DNA of 64,000 bases from Oscarella lobularis (GCF_947507565.1 NC_089190.1:1-64000), one strand, 5' to 3'; positions 24,360 to 35,275 are shown, counted from the stretch's first letter. Numbers and translations: made by a program. Notes: generated by a model not told the origin, from the sequence alone.

Positions 24360-25354
24360 CCCTACAACTACTGCAACTACTACAACTACTGCAACTAGTA
24401 CAACTACTGCAACTACTGAAAGTACTGCAACTACTACAACTACTACAACGGCTACAACTACTACAACGGCTACAACGACTACAACGGCTACAACGGCTAC
24501 AACTACTACAACTGCTACAACTACTAAAACGGCTACAACGACTACAACGGCTACAACGACTACAACGGCTACAACTACTACAACGACTACAACGGCTACA
24601 ACGGCTACAACTCCTACAATGACTACAACGGCTACAACGACTACAACGGCTACTACTACTACAACGACTACAACGGCTACGACGGCTACAACTCCTACAA
24701 CGACTACAAGGACTACAACGGCTACAACGGCTACAACGACTACAACGGCTACAACGGCTACAACGGCTACAACGGCTACAACGACTACAACGGCTACAAC
24801 GACTACAAAGGCTACAACTACTACAACTACTACAACTACTACAACTACTGCAACTACTGCAACTACTGCAACTACTACAACTACTACAACAACTCCAACT
24901 GCTGCAACTACTGCAATGACTGCAACGACTGCAACTACTGCAACTACTAGAACTACTCCAACTACTACAACTACTACAACTACTGCAACTACTGCAATGA
25001 CTGCAATGACTGCAACTACTGCAACTACTACAACTACTACAACTACTACAACTACTCCAACTACTGCAACTACTGCAATGACTGCAACGACTGCAACTAC
25101 TGCAACTACTGCAATGACTGCAACGACTGCAACTACTGCAACTACTACAACTACTACAACTACTACAACTACTCCAACTACTGCAACTACTGCAATGACT
25201 GCAACTACTGCAACTACTACAACTACTACAACTACTACAACTACTCCAACTACTGCAACTACTGCAATGACTGCAACGACTGCAACTACTGCAACTACTG
25301 CAATGACTGCAACGACTGCAATGACTTCAACGACTGCAACTACTGCAACTACTA
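24360..25354. repeat. ACT-based minisatellite (ACTACA/ACTGCA), array 1
   Basis: Triplet-phased repeats of ACT, ACA, GCA and ACG. The left half is rich in ACAACGGCT, and the right half (from 24,830) is built of ACTACAACTACTGCAACT with ATGACTGCA interspersed. It keeps long open frames encoding Thr/Ala-rich (plus) or Val/Ala-rich (minus) polymers, which I treat as repeat artefacts. The right edge replaces the downstream part of the Helitron-type ORF. Confidence 0.93.
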
Positions 25355-26718
25355 CATTCATTCACCTTACCGGAATTGCGCGTCTGGCGAACAACGACCA
25401 TTCCCAAATTACTCTCTGTTCTAGGCAGACGGGTCAAAACCGACTGCACATTTTGGGGCAAATTTAGCACGTGACCGCGTTATCCAAATTGCCGTCCGGC
25501 CGGCAATCTGAAAATGTGCATCATAGGTGCAATTTGCGCTATGAGCATTTCTTCGACAACTGATAAATCCTTAAGAGGCGGTGGAACACGCCCAGGATTC
25601 ATGTTGTTGTCGGATGTAAGAAGGCCTACCCAACCGTTTCCTTGGTCAGTTGTGCACTGCTTGCACATTTGTGTGCTGTACTTTACGTCTAAAGTGGGCC
25701 ACGACTCCTCGCACGAAACACACGTATGGAAGGTTAGACCTTCCATGCGTTTGTGAAATGTGTCTAAGCGAGGATAATGTGCAGATGCAAATTCATCTTG
25801 CGTCTCCCACTGTCTCCAAAATGGGACCCTTTCCTCGCCCATTTCACCTGATTTTTCGCGAAGAGCAGCTTCCTGCCTCTTTCGTCGCTTTCTTTGCGCT
25901 TCCATATCGTTTCGAAACCGCTTTTCATCCGCAGTCACTTCTCGTCTTTTAGCTGAATTGCGCTTGGCATTAGCTAAAAGGCGCTTTTGGCGCTCTTCCT
26001 TCGTTTCATTATCTCTTTGGACGGAATTTCTAGCAGCGGTACGCTCTTGACGCTCTTGACGTTCTTCTGGCGTTTCACTATCTCTTCGGAGAGACTTGCT
26101 CATAGCATCACGCGAGAGACGCTCTTTGCGTTCTTCTTGCGTTTCATTGTCTCTTCGAAGAGATTTCTCCATAGCGTCACGTGACAGACGCTCTTTGCGT
26201 TCTTCTGGCGTTTCTGCTCTTCTTTCTGCCAGGTGGCTTTCGGCGTCCTTCCTTCTGCGAGCGAATGTCTCATCGACACTTTCGGAAGACCTCTTGTGAC
26301 GCATTCTAAAGAGAGCATTGCATTTTTCGGTCTCCTTCTGCGCGTCAGACTGATCTAGACGATTAGTTCGCCTTCGTTCGCGAGCGAATCGCCTTTGTCT
26401 TGAAGAGGGGGATTCCCCTGAAGTGTCTTCGTATTTGTGCGATTTTTCATTCGCAAGCGGAAGCAAAGCCTGCCGCATTGAAGAGTCGCATGCATTACTT
26501 GCACAATAAGGCAAAAAAATCGGCGCGTGCCCACTCAAAGTGGGCGCGACGACCGATATTATCCCGTGAGGTGATTCAACCGCAAACGCATCATCAACGC
26601 GGAGCGGGATCAAGCCCACGCGATCGTTCGCAGTTCGCGAAGCGATCGATTTGCTGGTATCTGGATCGGAGAAAGGAGAAAAGCTGGTGTCATTCATTGA
26701 GAAGGTGTGTGACGTCAC
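25355..26718 (-). pseudogene. Truncated Helitron-type ORF (DUF6570-like N-terminal region)
   Basis: The minus-strand frame from 26,718 encodes 412 codons. An Arg/Glu-rich region of repeated RxETxEERxERLxRDAM units (about residues 150-260) is followed by CVSCEESWP and MCKQC cysteine pairs, then NNMNPGRVPPPLKDL and EEMLIAQIAPMM. That series is typical of the DUF6570 region found near the N terminus of Helitron Rep-helicase proteins. A TAA at 25,480 falls where the family normally has Tyr; beyond it the same frame continues RGHVLNLPQNVQ and TRLPR for about 40 codons. The ACT minisatellite then begins. The Rep and helicase domains are absent. The true start is uncertain because the N-terminal 90 codons are not conserved-looking. 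Domain assignment is from memory of the family pattern. Confidence 0.72.
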
Positions 26719-26762
26719 AATGTAGAGGTGTTCGATGTTGCAAATTACAAGTCAGCTACGCA

Positions 26763-27148
26763 TTCGAGACTTCAGATCGCTCTCCGAGCGATCCTTCGGA
26801 TCGCTCTCCGATCGATCTTTCGGATCGCTCTCCGATCGATCCTTCAGATCGCTCTCCGAGCGATCCTTCGGATCGCTCTCCGATCGATCTTTCGGATCGC
26901 TCTCCGATCGATCTTTCGGATCGCTCTCCGAGCGATCTTTCGGATCGCTCTCCGAGCGATCTTTCGGATCGCTCTTCGAGCGATCTTTCGGATCGCTCTC
27001 CGATCGATCCTTCGGATCGCTCTCCGAGCGATCTTTCGGATCGCTCTTCGAGCGATCTTCCGGATCGCTCTTCGAGCGATCTTTCGGATCGCTCTCCGAT
27101 CGATCCTTCGGATCGCTCTCCGAGCGATCTTTTCGAGCGATCCGAAGG
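26763..27148. repeat. 24-bp tandem repeat, GATC-rich, hairpin-forming
   Basis: About 16 units of TTCGGATCGCTCTCCGATCG plus ATCT, 24 bp. Many units contain GATCGCTC-TCC-GAGCGATC, a perfect inverted repeat. All frames are open, giving 8-residue peptide repeats such as RSFGSLSD; I regard these as non-coding. CRE-like TGACGTCA palindromes lie on each side, near 26,709 and 27,258. Confidence 0.93.
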
Positions 27149-27499
27149 ATCGCTCGTCGATTTCCCTTGGCTCCGGCTCCAGTGTTGTCATCGAGCATAG
27201 GCCATTGATCCGGGCGTGTTCGACGGGCCGGTTGCGTCACAGATACTGTTTTGATTGTGACGTCAGAGCTGGACAATCAAAACCTTCGTTTTCCTTTGTC
27301 AGGGCATATATAGAAATAAAAATAGCCCAGTGCAATTTAAAATAGGGGTTTTTAAACATTTTTTCTGTTTGTCATAGAAAAAACGCTTTTGTCGCGCCGC
27401 AAATCGCCTTTTTTGGGGCACCGTTTTGGGCCCTATTTCGCGCATGCGCTGTACGAAAAAACGGGTTTTTAAGTTACGTCACAATGCCGAGCGTGACGA

Positions 27500-27538
<39 letters not shown>

Positions 27539-27790
27539 TACATACAGACACTTCCGGCCCTAAGATCACGTTTGAAAGAGCCTCCCTCCGTCGTTATACG
27601 GGCTCCACCCGTACAACTGTGGTGGTCGGCTCCAATACATATTCCTGCTTTTCAAATAAATAACACTTGAAGCTAGTTGACGGATAAACGCGTCTGGCAA
27701 TCCTCTTCCCGCTGAGATACAAATTGGCCATACGAATAAATATGTTTATTCGTGGAGTTCGGAATTAGGGAATTAGGGGCAATTAAATTC
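27149..27790. other. Non-coding spacer with (CAGA)n microsatellite
   Basis: No gene is recognised. It contains about nine CAGA units at 27,501-27,537 and a short hairpin TACGGG-CTCCA-CCCGTA near 27,597. It resembles the 3' tail of a retroelement, but I see no ORF to confirm that. Confidence 0.5.
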
Positions 27791-27823
27791 TAATCCCTAA
27801 CCCTTACCCTACCCACTAACCCT
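27791..27823. repeat. Interstitial degenerate telomeric repeat
   Basis: TAATCCCTAACCCTTACCCT followed by ACCCACTAACCCT, on the same strand as the chromosome-end C-rich strand. It resembles the tract at 2,597-2,636. The interval 27,824-28,382 beyond it holds nothing I can identify. Confidence 0.8.
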
Positions 27824-28382
27824 CGTAGATTGTATTCTCGCTGAGATATCGCCAGTAGAGTACTGACCGGTAGCGTAATCTAGATCGGAACGCAAGTTTT
27901 TTTAGGCAACTGGTTCTACGCCTTCAAACGCTACCAAATTGTGCATGCAGTCTTTCTGCATTGCTATCTCTAAGATTCGACCGTTTGGTAGTTATCAACT
28001 TCTAAAAGGATTTTGTCATTGAAGATCATGAGATATGAGAAAGCAATCCGGTAGCACAAATCGAAGCAATAACGGTAATTTGCATTTTTTACCTGAAAGT
28101 ACTGTTAACCACATCTTTTTTCTTTTGGTTTAGTATAATTGTTGAAGATTTCTTGCAAAATTTTAAATTGACTAAGCTTGTTTGTGAACTTATTTTCTTC
28201 AAAAAGTGTCACTCTTAACAACGCTATATGATCAAAAATATCACGACTTGGTAGTTTGAGAGTTTAGGATGAGACATGCTAGAAACTGCTAGAACTTCAT
28301 GAAATCCAAGACTAGTTGCTACAAAGAGAAATGCCGTAAAGAGCCTCAATGACTTGTTCCTCGATATGTCAATCTTTCTTTA

Positions 28383-28965
28383 ATGTTTATAACTCTCAGC
28401 ATGGAAGAATGCGAAGCTCTGTTCACTCGTCTCGGAATTCTTGTCAACGGTCGTTTCAAATGCCTGGGAAGCATTCAGCACCTCAAAAACAGGTACACAA
28501 GAAAAGAGCATTAGACTACATATCTTACACGTTCAAAGATTTGGCGGAGGGTTCTCTCTCACTGTTATTGTGGGTGAGGCAATGAATGGCAGCGCTCAAG
28601 CGCCGAACACCGCTACCTCAACTGTGGCCATTAAAGACTTCATTCAAAGAAAGTTTTCTGGTGCGAAGTTGACTGATCAGCATGGGGTACGTATTGCCTT
28701 CCGATGAATATAATTAGTCTACTTTATTTTTTTGGCAGGGACAACTCGGATACGACTTGATGAGTGGTCAGCAATAGTCCTACATTTTCGATTCTCTCGA
28801 GTCGGCTAGAGTGGATCAGGATCTCAATTTGGCTGGCTACAGTGTGAGTCAGACAACTCTCGAAGAAGTGAGTGAGCTCATTCACACGTTTGTTATAGCT
28901 GTAGTTTCGAATTATTGTAACAGGTGTTTCTGCATTTTGCCAAAGAACAAAAGGAAGGTGACTAA
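28383..28965 (+). pseudogene. ABCA-type transporter, C-terminal remnant
   Basis: Four exon-like segments (about 28,383-28,492; 28,539-28,686; 28,739-28,867; 28,924-28,965) join in frame through GT-AG introns. They read [17 protein letters not shown], then [46 protein letters not shown] and SVSQTTLEEVFLHFAKEQKE. This is the segment downstream of the last Walker B motif in ABCA lipid transporters. An in-frame TAG near 28,777 sits where the family usually has Trp before the IF.SLE motif. Neither the Walker A/B motifs nor membrane segments are found upstream in the window, so this is a 5'-truncated, nonsense-mutated copy. The identity of the parent ABCA subtype is not determined. Confidence 0.8.
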
Positions 28966-29699
28966 GTTTCACTCGTCGTCTGTTAACTGTCCTCTTTTCT
29001 TGTGCTGCCTATGGTTTTTGTCTGTTCCATTTTGTTTCAAAAGAAGGACTAGGCTAACTATTGTAGAATAATTGCAACCTCCCTTTCTCTTGGTTCTCCC
29101 GTCCACCAAAAAATAAGAATAATTTTTGAGAAAAATAATCTGATTTGAACATGATAAATCAAGAGCACATACTGTCAAAATATAAAGAACGACAAAATTC
29201 CTCATCGCACTGCTGAGTTTTCCTCCTGGCACAACAAAAGAAGCAAAGCCACTGACACCCAAAGAATAACTTAGGCACTTATCTGATCCTTCATAGGTAA
29301 CGTCCCTCCAATGACGTAACTACTCCAACGTCCATCCTACTACAACAAACTACCTTATAAAATAAGCACGGATTCTGAAATAGAACCTGGTAAATTCCAA
29401 AGTATCTCATCTATTATTGCCTTGAGATACTTTCATTTTCAATAAGCATTTGCCTTCTCAGTCCAGGTATATGAATAAGGAACAGTTCGGGTGGGGATGT
29501 GTCACAGGTGAGGAATGGCTTGCACAGTTGGACAGTGCAACGCCTTTGAGGAATGAATTTGGATACGCCTACGGCCGTGAAAGTGATTCAATTAGTCTAA
29601 ATAATAAAATAAAATCAAACTCTGAAGTAGATTACATTAGTTTTAGGCAACCATAATATCTGCAGAAAATAGCTCCAAAGAACTCTTTTATTCCATTCT
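28966..29699. other. Intergenic region with one unidentified open segment
   Basis: No recognisable gene. A plus-strand segment at 29,450-29,656 encodes GWGCVTGEEWLAQLDSATPL and FGYAYGRESD, is preceded by an acceptor-like TTCTCAG, and ends at TAA. It may be an orphan exon. I cannot name a family. Confidence 0.3.
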
Positions 29700-30079
29700 T
29701 GTATGCCGCCTGAAGACGAGACCCTACGAAGAACGTTCACAAACTGAAAGACAGAGAAAGGGGCCCCTCCTCTCTTTCTTTCTGTCTACTCTCTCTCATA
29801 CTTCAGATTCGTGTCTTCGTCGGTCGCCACTAATTCTAATTTGTCCAATGGATCTTTAGCGATCTATTTGGCTTCTTCGTCGACGCCGAATCGACGATTT
29901 TGCTGCACAATTCAGTTTCCCCGAGTAAAACTGCTTCACCGAGAAAACACGTCAACAAAACCGAGATGATATCTGTGTCTCATTCGACGATGCAATCGAA
30001 CGGGGTCAATCCAGAAGATTCCGTGCAACACAAAGAGAAGATGAAACTCTACTGCGCGTGCTCACTGGTTGCTGCGAAA
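29700..30079 (+). promoter_or_regulatory. Upstream region of Kelch gene A, shared with the Kelch B upstream region
   Basis: TGTATGCCGCCTGAAGACGA, GAAAGGGGCCCCTCC and a conserved TTCGTCGACGCCGAA recur in the same order at 31,523-31,720 and 36,024-36,220. The conserved order suggests that the Kelch genes were duplicated together with their promoter and 5' leader. No TATA box is obvious. Confidence 0.45.
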
Positions 30080-31426
30080 ATGGCGTCGTCTCGTCAAATA
30101 CTTACTCCAAACGACTCCCCTGACGATGACTCTCAAAACATATCGCTGGAGAAACGGGCTGGTCATGAAAGCGCGTTGGTCGGCGATCATCTTCATCTCT
30201 TCGGTGGCTGGGATGGATCAAAACGCATTCCCCGCAATGAAATCTTTGTGACGAATGTCCGAAGAGCGGAAAAGAAATGGATCCGTCGATTGACTCGAGG
30301 TCGAACGATTCCTCCACCTTGTCATGGAGCAAGATGTGTTGTCATCGACAAAATGATCTATTCCTACGGGGGAATCACAAAGGAGAGTCGTCGACTGGGA
30401 ATCGTTTATCGTCTCGATCCGAAGAACATGGAATGGATCGAAGTAGCGACGCCTATCGGAGGAAAGAAACCGCACGAACGCTCACACTGCTCTTTGTGTG
30501 CGATTGGATCAAGAATGATCATGTTTGGGGGAATGAGCGAAGAGAAGATTTCTCGTCATCAACTCCAGTCTGAGGCAACTCAGGAAGGAAAGTACAACTG
30601 GAGTAATGATATTTATGAATTTCGACTTGAAGAGGGAAATGAAAAAGGTGACTCGATTTGATATCAATTTCATAATGATTTGAAATGTATACTAGGAATG
30701 TGGTTGGATTTGGAATTAAGCGGAACACGACCAAAACCACTTGTATCCGCTGCCATGGCAACCACTGACCAGCATCGAGCATTACTTCATGGAGAAGACT
30801 TGGAGGAAGAAAGTCACTCCATTTTAATAAATTTGAATCAGAAAGTAAAACTTCGTAAATAAATACAGTTAAATTTAGGAAAGATTTTTAGGTGTACATG
30901 ATCATTGTTTTCAATGTGAAACCATCATTTAGACGCTACCATACAATTTGTCAATTGGTCACAGAAGGATTAGAAGACGAATCAATTTTTCTTCTCGTCG
31001 GTGGTCAAATGATCAAAACAAATTCTGACTATGTTTACGTTCTGGATTGTGACAATTCTAAAGCGTATCAGGTTTTTATAATTACAAAATTATTCCATAT
31101 TTTTTGACTATTAGTTTAGATGGACGTCGATCCACAATTGGGAAAAGTTTTTGGTCACACATGTCATTGTGTGCAGAACGAAGACAAGACTACAGACGTC
31201 ATTGTCTGTGGTGGAGTCGATTGGAATTGGTCGCCTAGGCCAATTTTAAGCGGATTTTTTCTTGGTAAATAAATTCTGATTGTTTTAGCAACGTTTGCTT
31301 AATTAATCTTGCCTTGCAGACGTAAAGAACGAACCGTTCATGAAAATTAAACGAGAACTTCTGTCGTCGAGGCGGACGTCAGTTCCTGCAGAAAGTCCAT
31401 CTCGACGTCTTTCAATCAATCATTAA
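30080..31426 (+). CDS. Kelch-repeat protein A
   Basis: Five exons (30,080-30,647; 30,696-30,844; 30,892-31,071; 31,120-31,264; 31,320-31,426) give 382 residues with consistent phases and GT-AG introns of 47-55 bp. Kelch-type blades are visible: GDHLHLFGGWDG, ARCVVIDKMIYSYGG, IGSRMIMFGG, ESIFLLVGGQ and TTDVIVCGGVDW, each with the GG pair and spaced aromatic residues. The protein should fold as a beta-propeller and act in protein binding. The start ATG at 30,080 was chosen because paralogue B has an equivalent MA start and the frame upstream is not conserved. The C terminus is a short basic tail (RRLSINH) with no extra domain, unlike gene B, which continues into a coiled coil. Binding partner and localisation are unknown. 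Confidence 0.8.
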
Positions 31427-31888
31427 TTTCCAGTACAGAAAAGAAATCCTAAAAAGGCGCCTCAAATTTCACGACGTCCGCAATAGCTTCAGAAAGCCTC
31501 TGTTCCTCTTCTGTCCGTCATTGTATGCCGCCTAAAGACGATATAAAATTAATAACGTTCATAAATCGAAAGAGAGGGAAAGGGGCCCCTCCTGCCTTTC
31601 TCTACTTTCTCACACGTCAGATTCACGTCGATGTCGCTCGCCATCCATCCTCGGTCTTCCATCTGATCTTAGGCGGCCTATTCGGCTTCCTCGTCGACGC
31701 CGAAAAAAGGTTTCAACGCGAATAAACGTGAATCGCTTCCCCGATCCGATTCCCAGAGTAAACATGTCGACGATCGACGACCAGCGTCTCATTCGACGTC
31801 GCATCTGGACGGGATAAATGCAGCAGTTTTCATTAAACAGCCGGCCAAACAGCTAAAAAAATTGAAACACTACTGCGCGTAGATAAAT
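31427..31888 (+). other. 5' flank of a Kelch B-like gene whose body is absent here
   Basis: This stretch matches 35,928-36,386 nearly base for base. At 36,386 the right copy continues into Kelch gene B, but the left copy diverges at 31,889. The 66-codon open frame at 31,525 is repeated at 36,026 but is probably leader sequence, since it aligns with the non-coding upstream region of gene A. Confidence 0.6.
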
Positions 31889-32733
31889 GTAGAAGAGCGC
31901 AGGCCATAGCTCTTCAAGCGCAAACCTGAGTAGTATTAACATAGAGAACGACGGGTGGACGTCCTTTGATCGCTTCATATAGAGAACGTCTTACATTGAT
32001 GATTTCGTTGGAGCGCGCGGTACGACTCCGGAGAAAGTGGTGAGAAAACGGATGACGTTCTTTGCCTAATATAGAATTAAAGCAGACATCATGGGGTATA
32101 GTTTTCTGTGAACGATCCGCTCAATGAACTTACAACGAAATTTGGCCTAGCTATCGCTTATATAGCTGTTACTTGCTGCTAAAATGCCGTCAATCGGTCG
32201 CTTTGACTGTTCGCGCTGTTCTTCAAGCGATTTTGCGTCCCATTATTTTGTTGTAGGCTGATAAGATGATCTTCCCTTCGAGGGGACCTCGCTTTGATTC
32301 AATCCATTCAATCGGTTTTTGAAGAGCTTACCATCATATTTCCGCCCATCCGAAGCGATATGACAAGGAAGAAAAAAACTTCTCGCTTCGCGTGCACGGA
32401 ACTCTTCACGTGACTTCAGAACAAGGAAAGATCCCGGACAATTTCAAAGAACCAATGCTTTTGAAAGAGAGTCATCCTATTGTACTTTCAAAGTGCGTCT
32501 GGTTTATTATGAAATTATGCCTCGGTTTGCATGACGTCATCCTTCCTCACATGGTCCATGACGTAAGCGATCTCTGCAAAATAAGAGATGAGAGCCAGAT
32601 CTTGAAAAAGACATCGGATTTCAGAACATTAGACAACGAATTAATTAAATGAATGAAAGACGGTGAAAAAGGCATTTCACTATTTTTATTTAATTAAAAG
32701 AGTACGCAATTGCACAATTTGACAAAGCAAACT
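31889..32733. other. Intergenic region, no clear gene
   Basis: Only a plus-strand open segment of 86 codons (32,392-32,652) is present. Its frame is broken in the second copy around 40,326-40,560, so it is probably not coding. The stretch from about 32,338 onward is shared with the second copy starting near 40,268. Confidence 0.45.
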
Positions 32734-33015
32734 CTAATCGACTGTCTTTTTCCCTCGCATTCGCTCCTTTTCGGTTATTCCCCGTCCTGGCTGCCATTCG
32801 AGAATGCTCGGTCCTTGATCGAGAGTCTTGCCCTCACTCAATTCTCGTAGTAATCTCTCATCTCTTTCCTCTTGGACGCTTTTCGGATGAGTGACGACTT
32901 TTTGGCGCCGATACTTCGACTCTAAACCATAACCCACTGCTCCTATAGCAATAGCCACCGGCAAAACGATGACTGGAAAGCGGGAACGCGCAAAATTGAC
33001 GAGAATGTTCCACAT
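32734..33015 (-). CDS. SMIM12: SMIM12-like small integral membrane protein (copy 1)
   Basis: The single-exon ORF from the ATG at 33,015 gives 93 residues. It opens MWNILVNFARSRFPVIVLPV and continues with a hydrophobic segment ending AIGAVGYGLE, then an acidic/basic tail with SVQEERDERLLRELSEGK. The MW start, the PV..PVA.AIGAVGYxLE pattern and the length (about 92 residues in vertebrates) match SMIM12. Longer upstream Met codons exist (to 33,147) but would run into the neighbouring gene, so I prefer MW. Function is unknown; one membrane span near the N terminus is expected. It is transcribed divergently from the PhnZ-like gene, with only 24 bp between start codons. Confidence 0.85.
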   Translation of the reverse strand: MWNILVNFARSRFPVIVLPVAIAIGAVGYGLESKYRRQKVVTHPKSVQEERDERLLRELSEGKTLDQGPSILEWQPGRGITEKERMRGKKTVD

Positions 33016-33039
33016 CGTTAGCGCGCGTTTACCTAAAAG
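33016..33039. promoter_or_regulatory. 24-bp gap between divergent start codons
   Basis: The CAT of the minus-strand SMIM12-like gene ends at 33,015 and the ATG of the PhnZ-like gene starts at 33,040. The 5' leaders and promoters must therefore overlap each other or the partner's coding sequence. The same spacing is kept in the second copy (40,936-40,959). Confidence 0.7.
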
Positions 33040-33688
33040 ATGGCGGACACTGGAGAACGTATTACGACCCTTTTTGCACTCTATCGAGACTATGGCAACA
33101 CGGACTACATTGGAGAGTCTGTTTCGCAAATTCAGCATATGGTTCAATGCGCAGAACTCGCTGAAAAAGAAGGCTACGACGAAGACGTCGTATTAGGCGC
33201 GTTTTTTCACGACGTCGGTCACCTAATCGGTCTCAAAGACTCGTCTTACGGTCGCATGGGTCAACTAGGTACAGTAAATCACGAAGAAGTGGGCGCTCGT
33301 TATTTAAAATCGATCGGATTCTCCGATACGATTTGTAACATCGTTCGAGGTCACGTGTCAGCTAAACGGTAAAAAATAATTTTCTAGTCGCACTTTTTCG
33401 TAATGCTTTCTTTTTTGATTAATTATTTAATTAAGATATCTGGTCTATAAAGAGCCTCATTATTACGAGTCTCTCTCTGATGCTAGTAAAGGTACGTTGG
33501 TTCATCAAGGTGGAGCTATGAGTGAAGAAGAAGCGAGGGACTTTGAAAATTTTCCGTCGTTTCGGGCAATTCTTCGCATGCGCTATTGGGACGACAAAGC
33601 AAAAGATCCTAGTATTCCTGTCAGTGAAGAATCTCTGAAAAAATATGAGAAACTTAGCAGGAAATTATTAGACAACGTTGCCCAATAA
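33040..33688 (+). CDS. PhnZ/TmpB-like HD-domain diiron oxygenase (copy 1)
   Basis: Two exons (33,040-33,368 and 33,436-33,688) encode 193 residues, the usual length of PhnZ. The HD metal ligands line up: H33 (QIQHMVQ), H57-D58 (AFFHDVGH), H81 (TVNHEEVG), H105 (VRGHVSAKRYL) and D162 (RYWDDKAK). Y23 and E26 in DYIGESVSQ match the substrate-gating Tyr/Glu pair described for PhnZ. The C-terminal half keeps YYESLSDASKGTLVHQGG, another family signature. PhnZ cleaves the C-P bond of hydroxy-aminoethylphosphonate and TmpB acts on the trimethyl analogue; the substrate of this animal protein is inferred only. A cytosolic enzyme is expected, as no signal peptide is visible. Confidence 0.85.
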
Positions 33689-34692
33689 AATGATCTCTTC
33701 AAGCTGAGTCTGTGACCATGCAAACTGGTGCAGCATCTAATTACCATTGGATCACGCGATCCTTTCACTCCCGGCTAATGAGAATGAGTAATGTCGACAT
33801 TTCTACGTCATCTGCCGGCGGTTACTCCTATATATTGTATGTACATTTGAAGGCACTCGTTATCTCTATATACAGTCATGAGAGTATTGCATTTGACTCG
33901 TTTAATTAAATACAATATGCCAATCAAACAGCAAAGCTTTGACAAGAAAGGGACCCGTAATAATATTACACGTACCTTTTTCGTGATTAATCAAGCATGG
34001 AATTTGGTAACCAAACTTTAATTATTTATTTCTTTGAAGACTTATCAGTTAATTCTTCATAGTTAGACCAGACAGGTAGCTGATTGTTTTTTTTCCATAC
34101 TAAAATAAAACATCACCACGAGACCATCATCAACACCTGCCCCTAGGAAACGAAACCAATTCACTTAGACCGGCATTGCGCCTAAACGACTGAACTGATT
34201 AAAAACCACCAAATATGCTCGAGGATAGAGCTTTCGAAAGAGCCATAGCACGCTTAGATCTGTCCCGGCATCTCTATACCCAAGTACCTATATTGACGTG
34301 GTCGTTTGAAAGCCTGAAGCACCTATCGTTTGAAACTAGTCAGTAAGTGTACTCTGTCTTGTTTCAGTGCTATGAACATTCAATTGAAAGGACTTTTAAA
34401 TTGTTCGTAATTTTCTGCCGGGGGTTTAGACTCTGAGCCTATTCAATAAAGTGACGCATAAAATTCAGGAGGAGTGAAGTTTTATATAAAATGTAAGGTG
34501 CCGTGATTTAGACTCTGAGCCTAATCCCTGCTGCCGTGCTTTAGACTGCCTCAGGTTTAGTAAAAACAGGCCCTAAGCTTTAGAAAAAAATTAGGAAAAA
34601 TTAATAAATTAATTAGACGACACTCTCTTCTATACACCTACAGGGAAACGATGGCAAGATAAAGGTTTGCAAACACAGCAAAGATTTTTTAA
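33689..34692. other. Intergenic region shared by both copies
   Basis: No gene is seen. The motif TTTAGACTCTGAGCCTA occurs twice, near 34,425 and 34,507. The segment is nearly identical to 41,609-42,611, with small indels. Confidence 0.5.
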
Positions 34693-35275
34693 TTAATTCT
34701 CATCATTATCCGACAATTCTTGACTCACTGCAGTTGCACCGATCCACATCCACGCGGAGACGTCTTCGCCGGCAACGCGCACCGTACCAAGACGAAGACG
34801 CGACTCGTTTTCCGCTAACCAGTCGATTGCCATCGTCCAATATCGAGCCATGGATTTTCTAAACAGAGATGAATAGTTATTTTCAGAATCAATATTCAGT
34901 ACCGATCACGAGGCGAAATTAGTTTGTCGCGTAAGACTTTTTGGGCTATGTAAGGTTTTCGTGCGTGGCGTTTTGACTGCTCCTCCACCGCTTCTGTATT
35001 ACAATATATAATTAGACAAATAAATATTTGCGTCTCTACCTATTATTCCATTCACTAAGGCGAACATCAACTTCTCGTCTTTCTCTTTTCGCTTTTTATA
35101 CCAATAAGCAAGACGTATGAGAAGTAGACAAGTTAAAGGGACTAGAGTGCCTTTGTTCACAATGAAGTGTTCGTAATTTTTACGTACCTGAAATGACTAT
35201 GAAGACGAGTCGACGTATCTTTTCTAGAGCCATGAAAAATTGACAGCTGAACGGATGAAAAGGCGTCTCCGATTC
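34693..35275 (-). CDS. LEM-domain protein, C-terminal exons only (copy 1, cut by the gap)
   Basis: Exons at 34,693-34,858, 34,903-34,993, 35,040-35,150 and 35,188-35,275 match the last four exons of the complete gene at 42,612-44,365. The remaining exons are missing because the assembly breaks into Ns at 35,276. The intron at 35,151-35,187 is more diverged from its partner than the exons are, supporting the exon model. The conserved ENESRLRLGTVRVAGED segment identifies the MSC domain. Confidence 0.8.

Noticed and set aside
24333-25467. Thr/Ala-rich or Val/Ala-rich proteins in ACT array 1
   Set aside because: Triplet repeat read in frame; no signal peptide, no conserved ends, and the same polymer appears in array 2 in an unrelated context.
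26728-27345. RSFGSLSD / SDPKDRSE peptide-repeat ORFs
   Set aside because: They lie wholly in the 24-bp hairpin repeat and are open in several frames on both strands.
31525-31725. 66-codon ORF MPPKDDIKL..., also at 36,026
   Set aside because: It aligns with the untranslated leader of Kelch gene A, where the frame is not kept.
32392-32652. 86-codon ORF upstream of SMIM12
   Set aside because: Indels in the second copy (40,326-40,560) break the frame, so there is no sign of selection on the protein.
33689-33909. Short ORFs on both strands just after the PhnZ-like gene
   Set aside because: They differ in length and ending between the two copies and overlap the probable 3' untranslated region.
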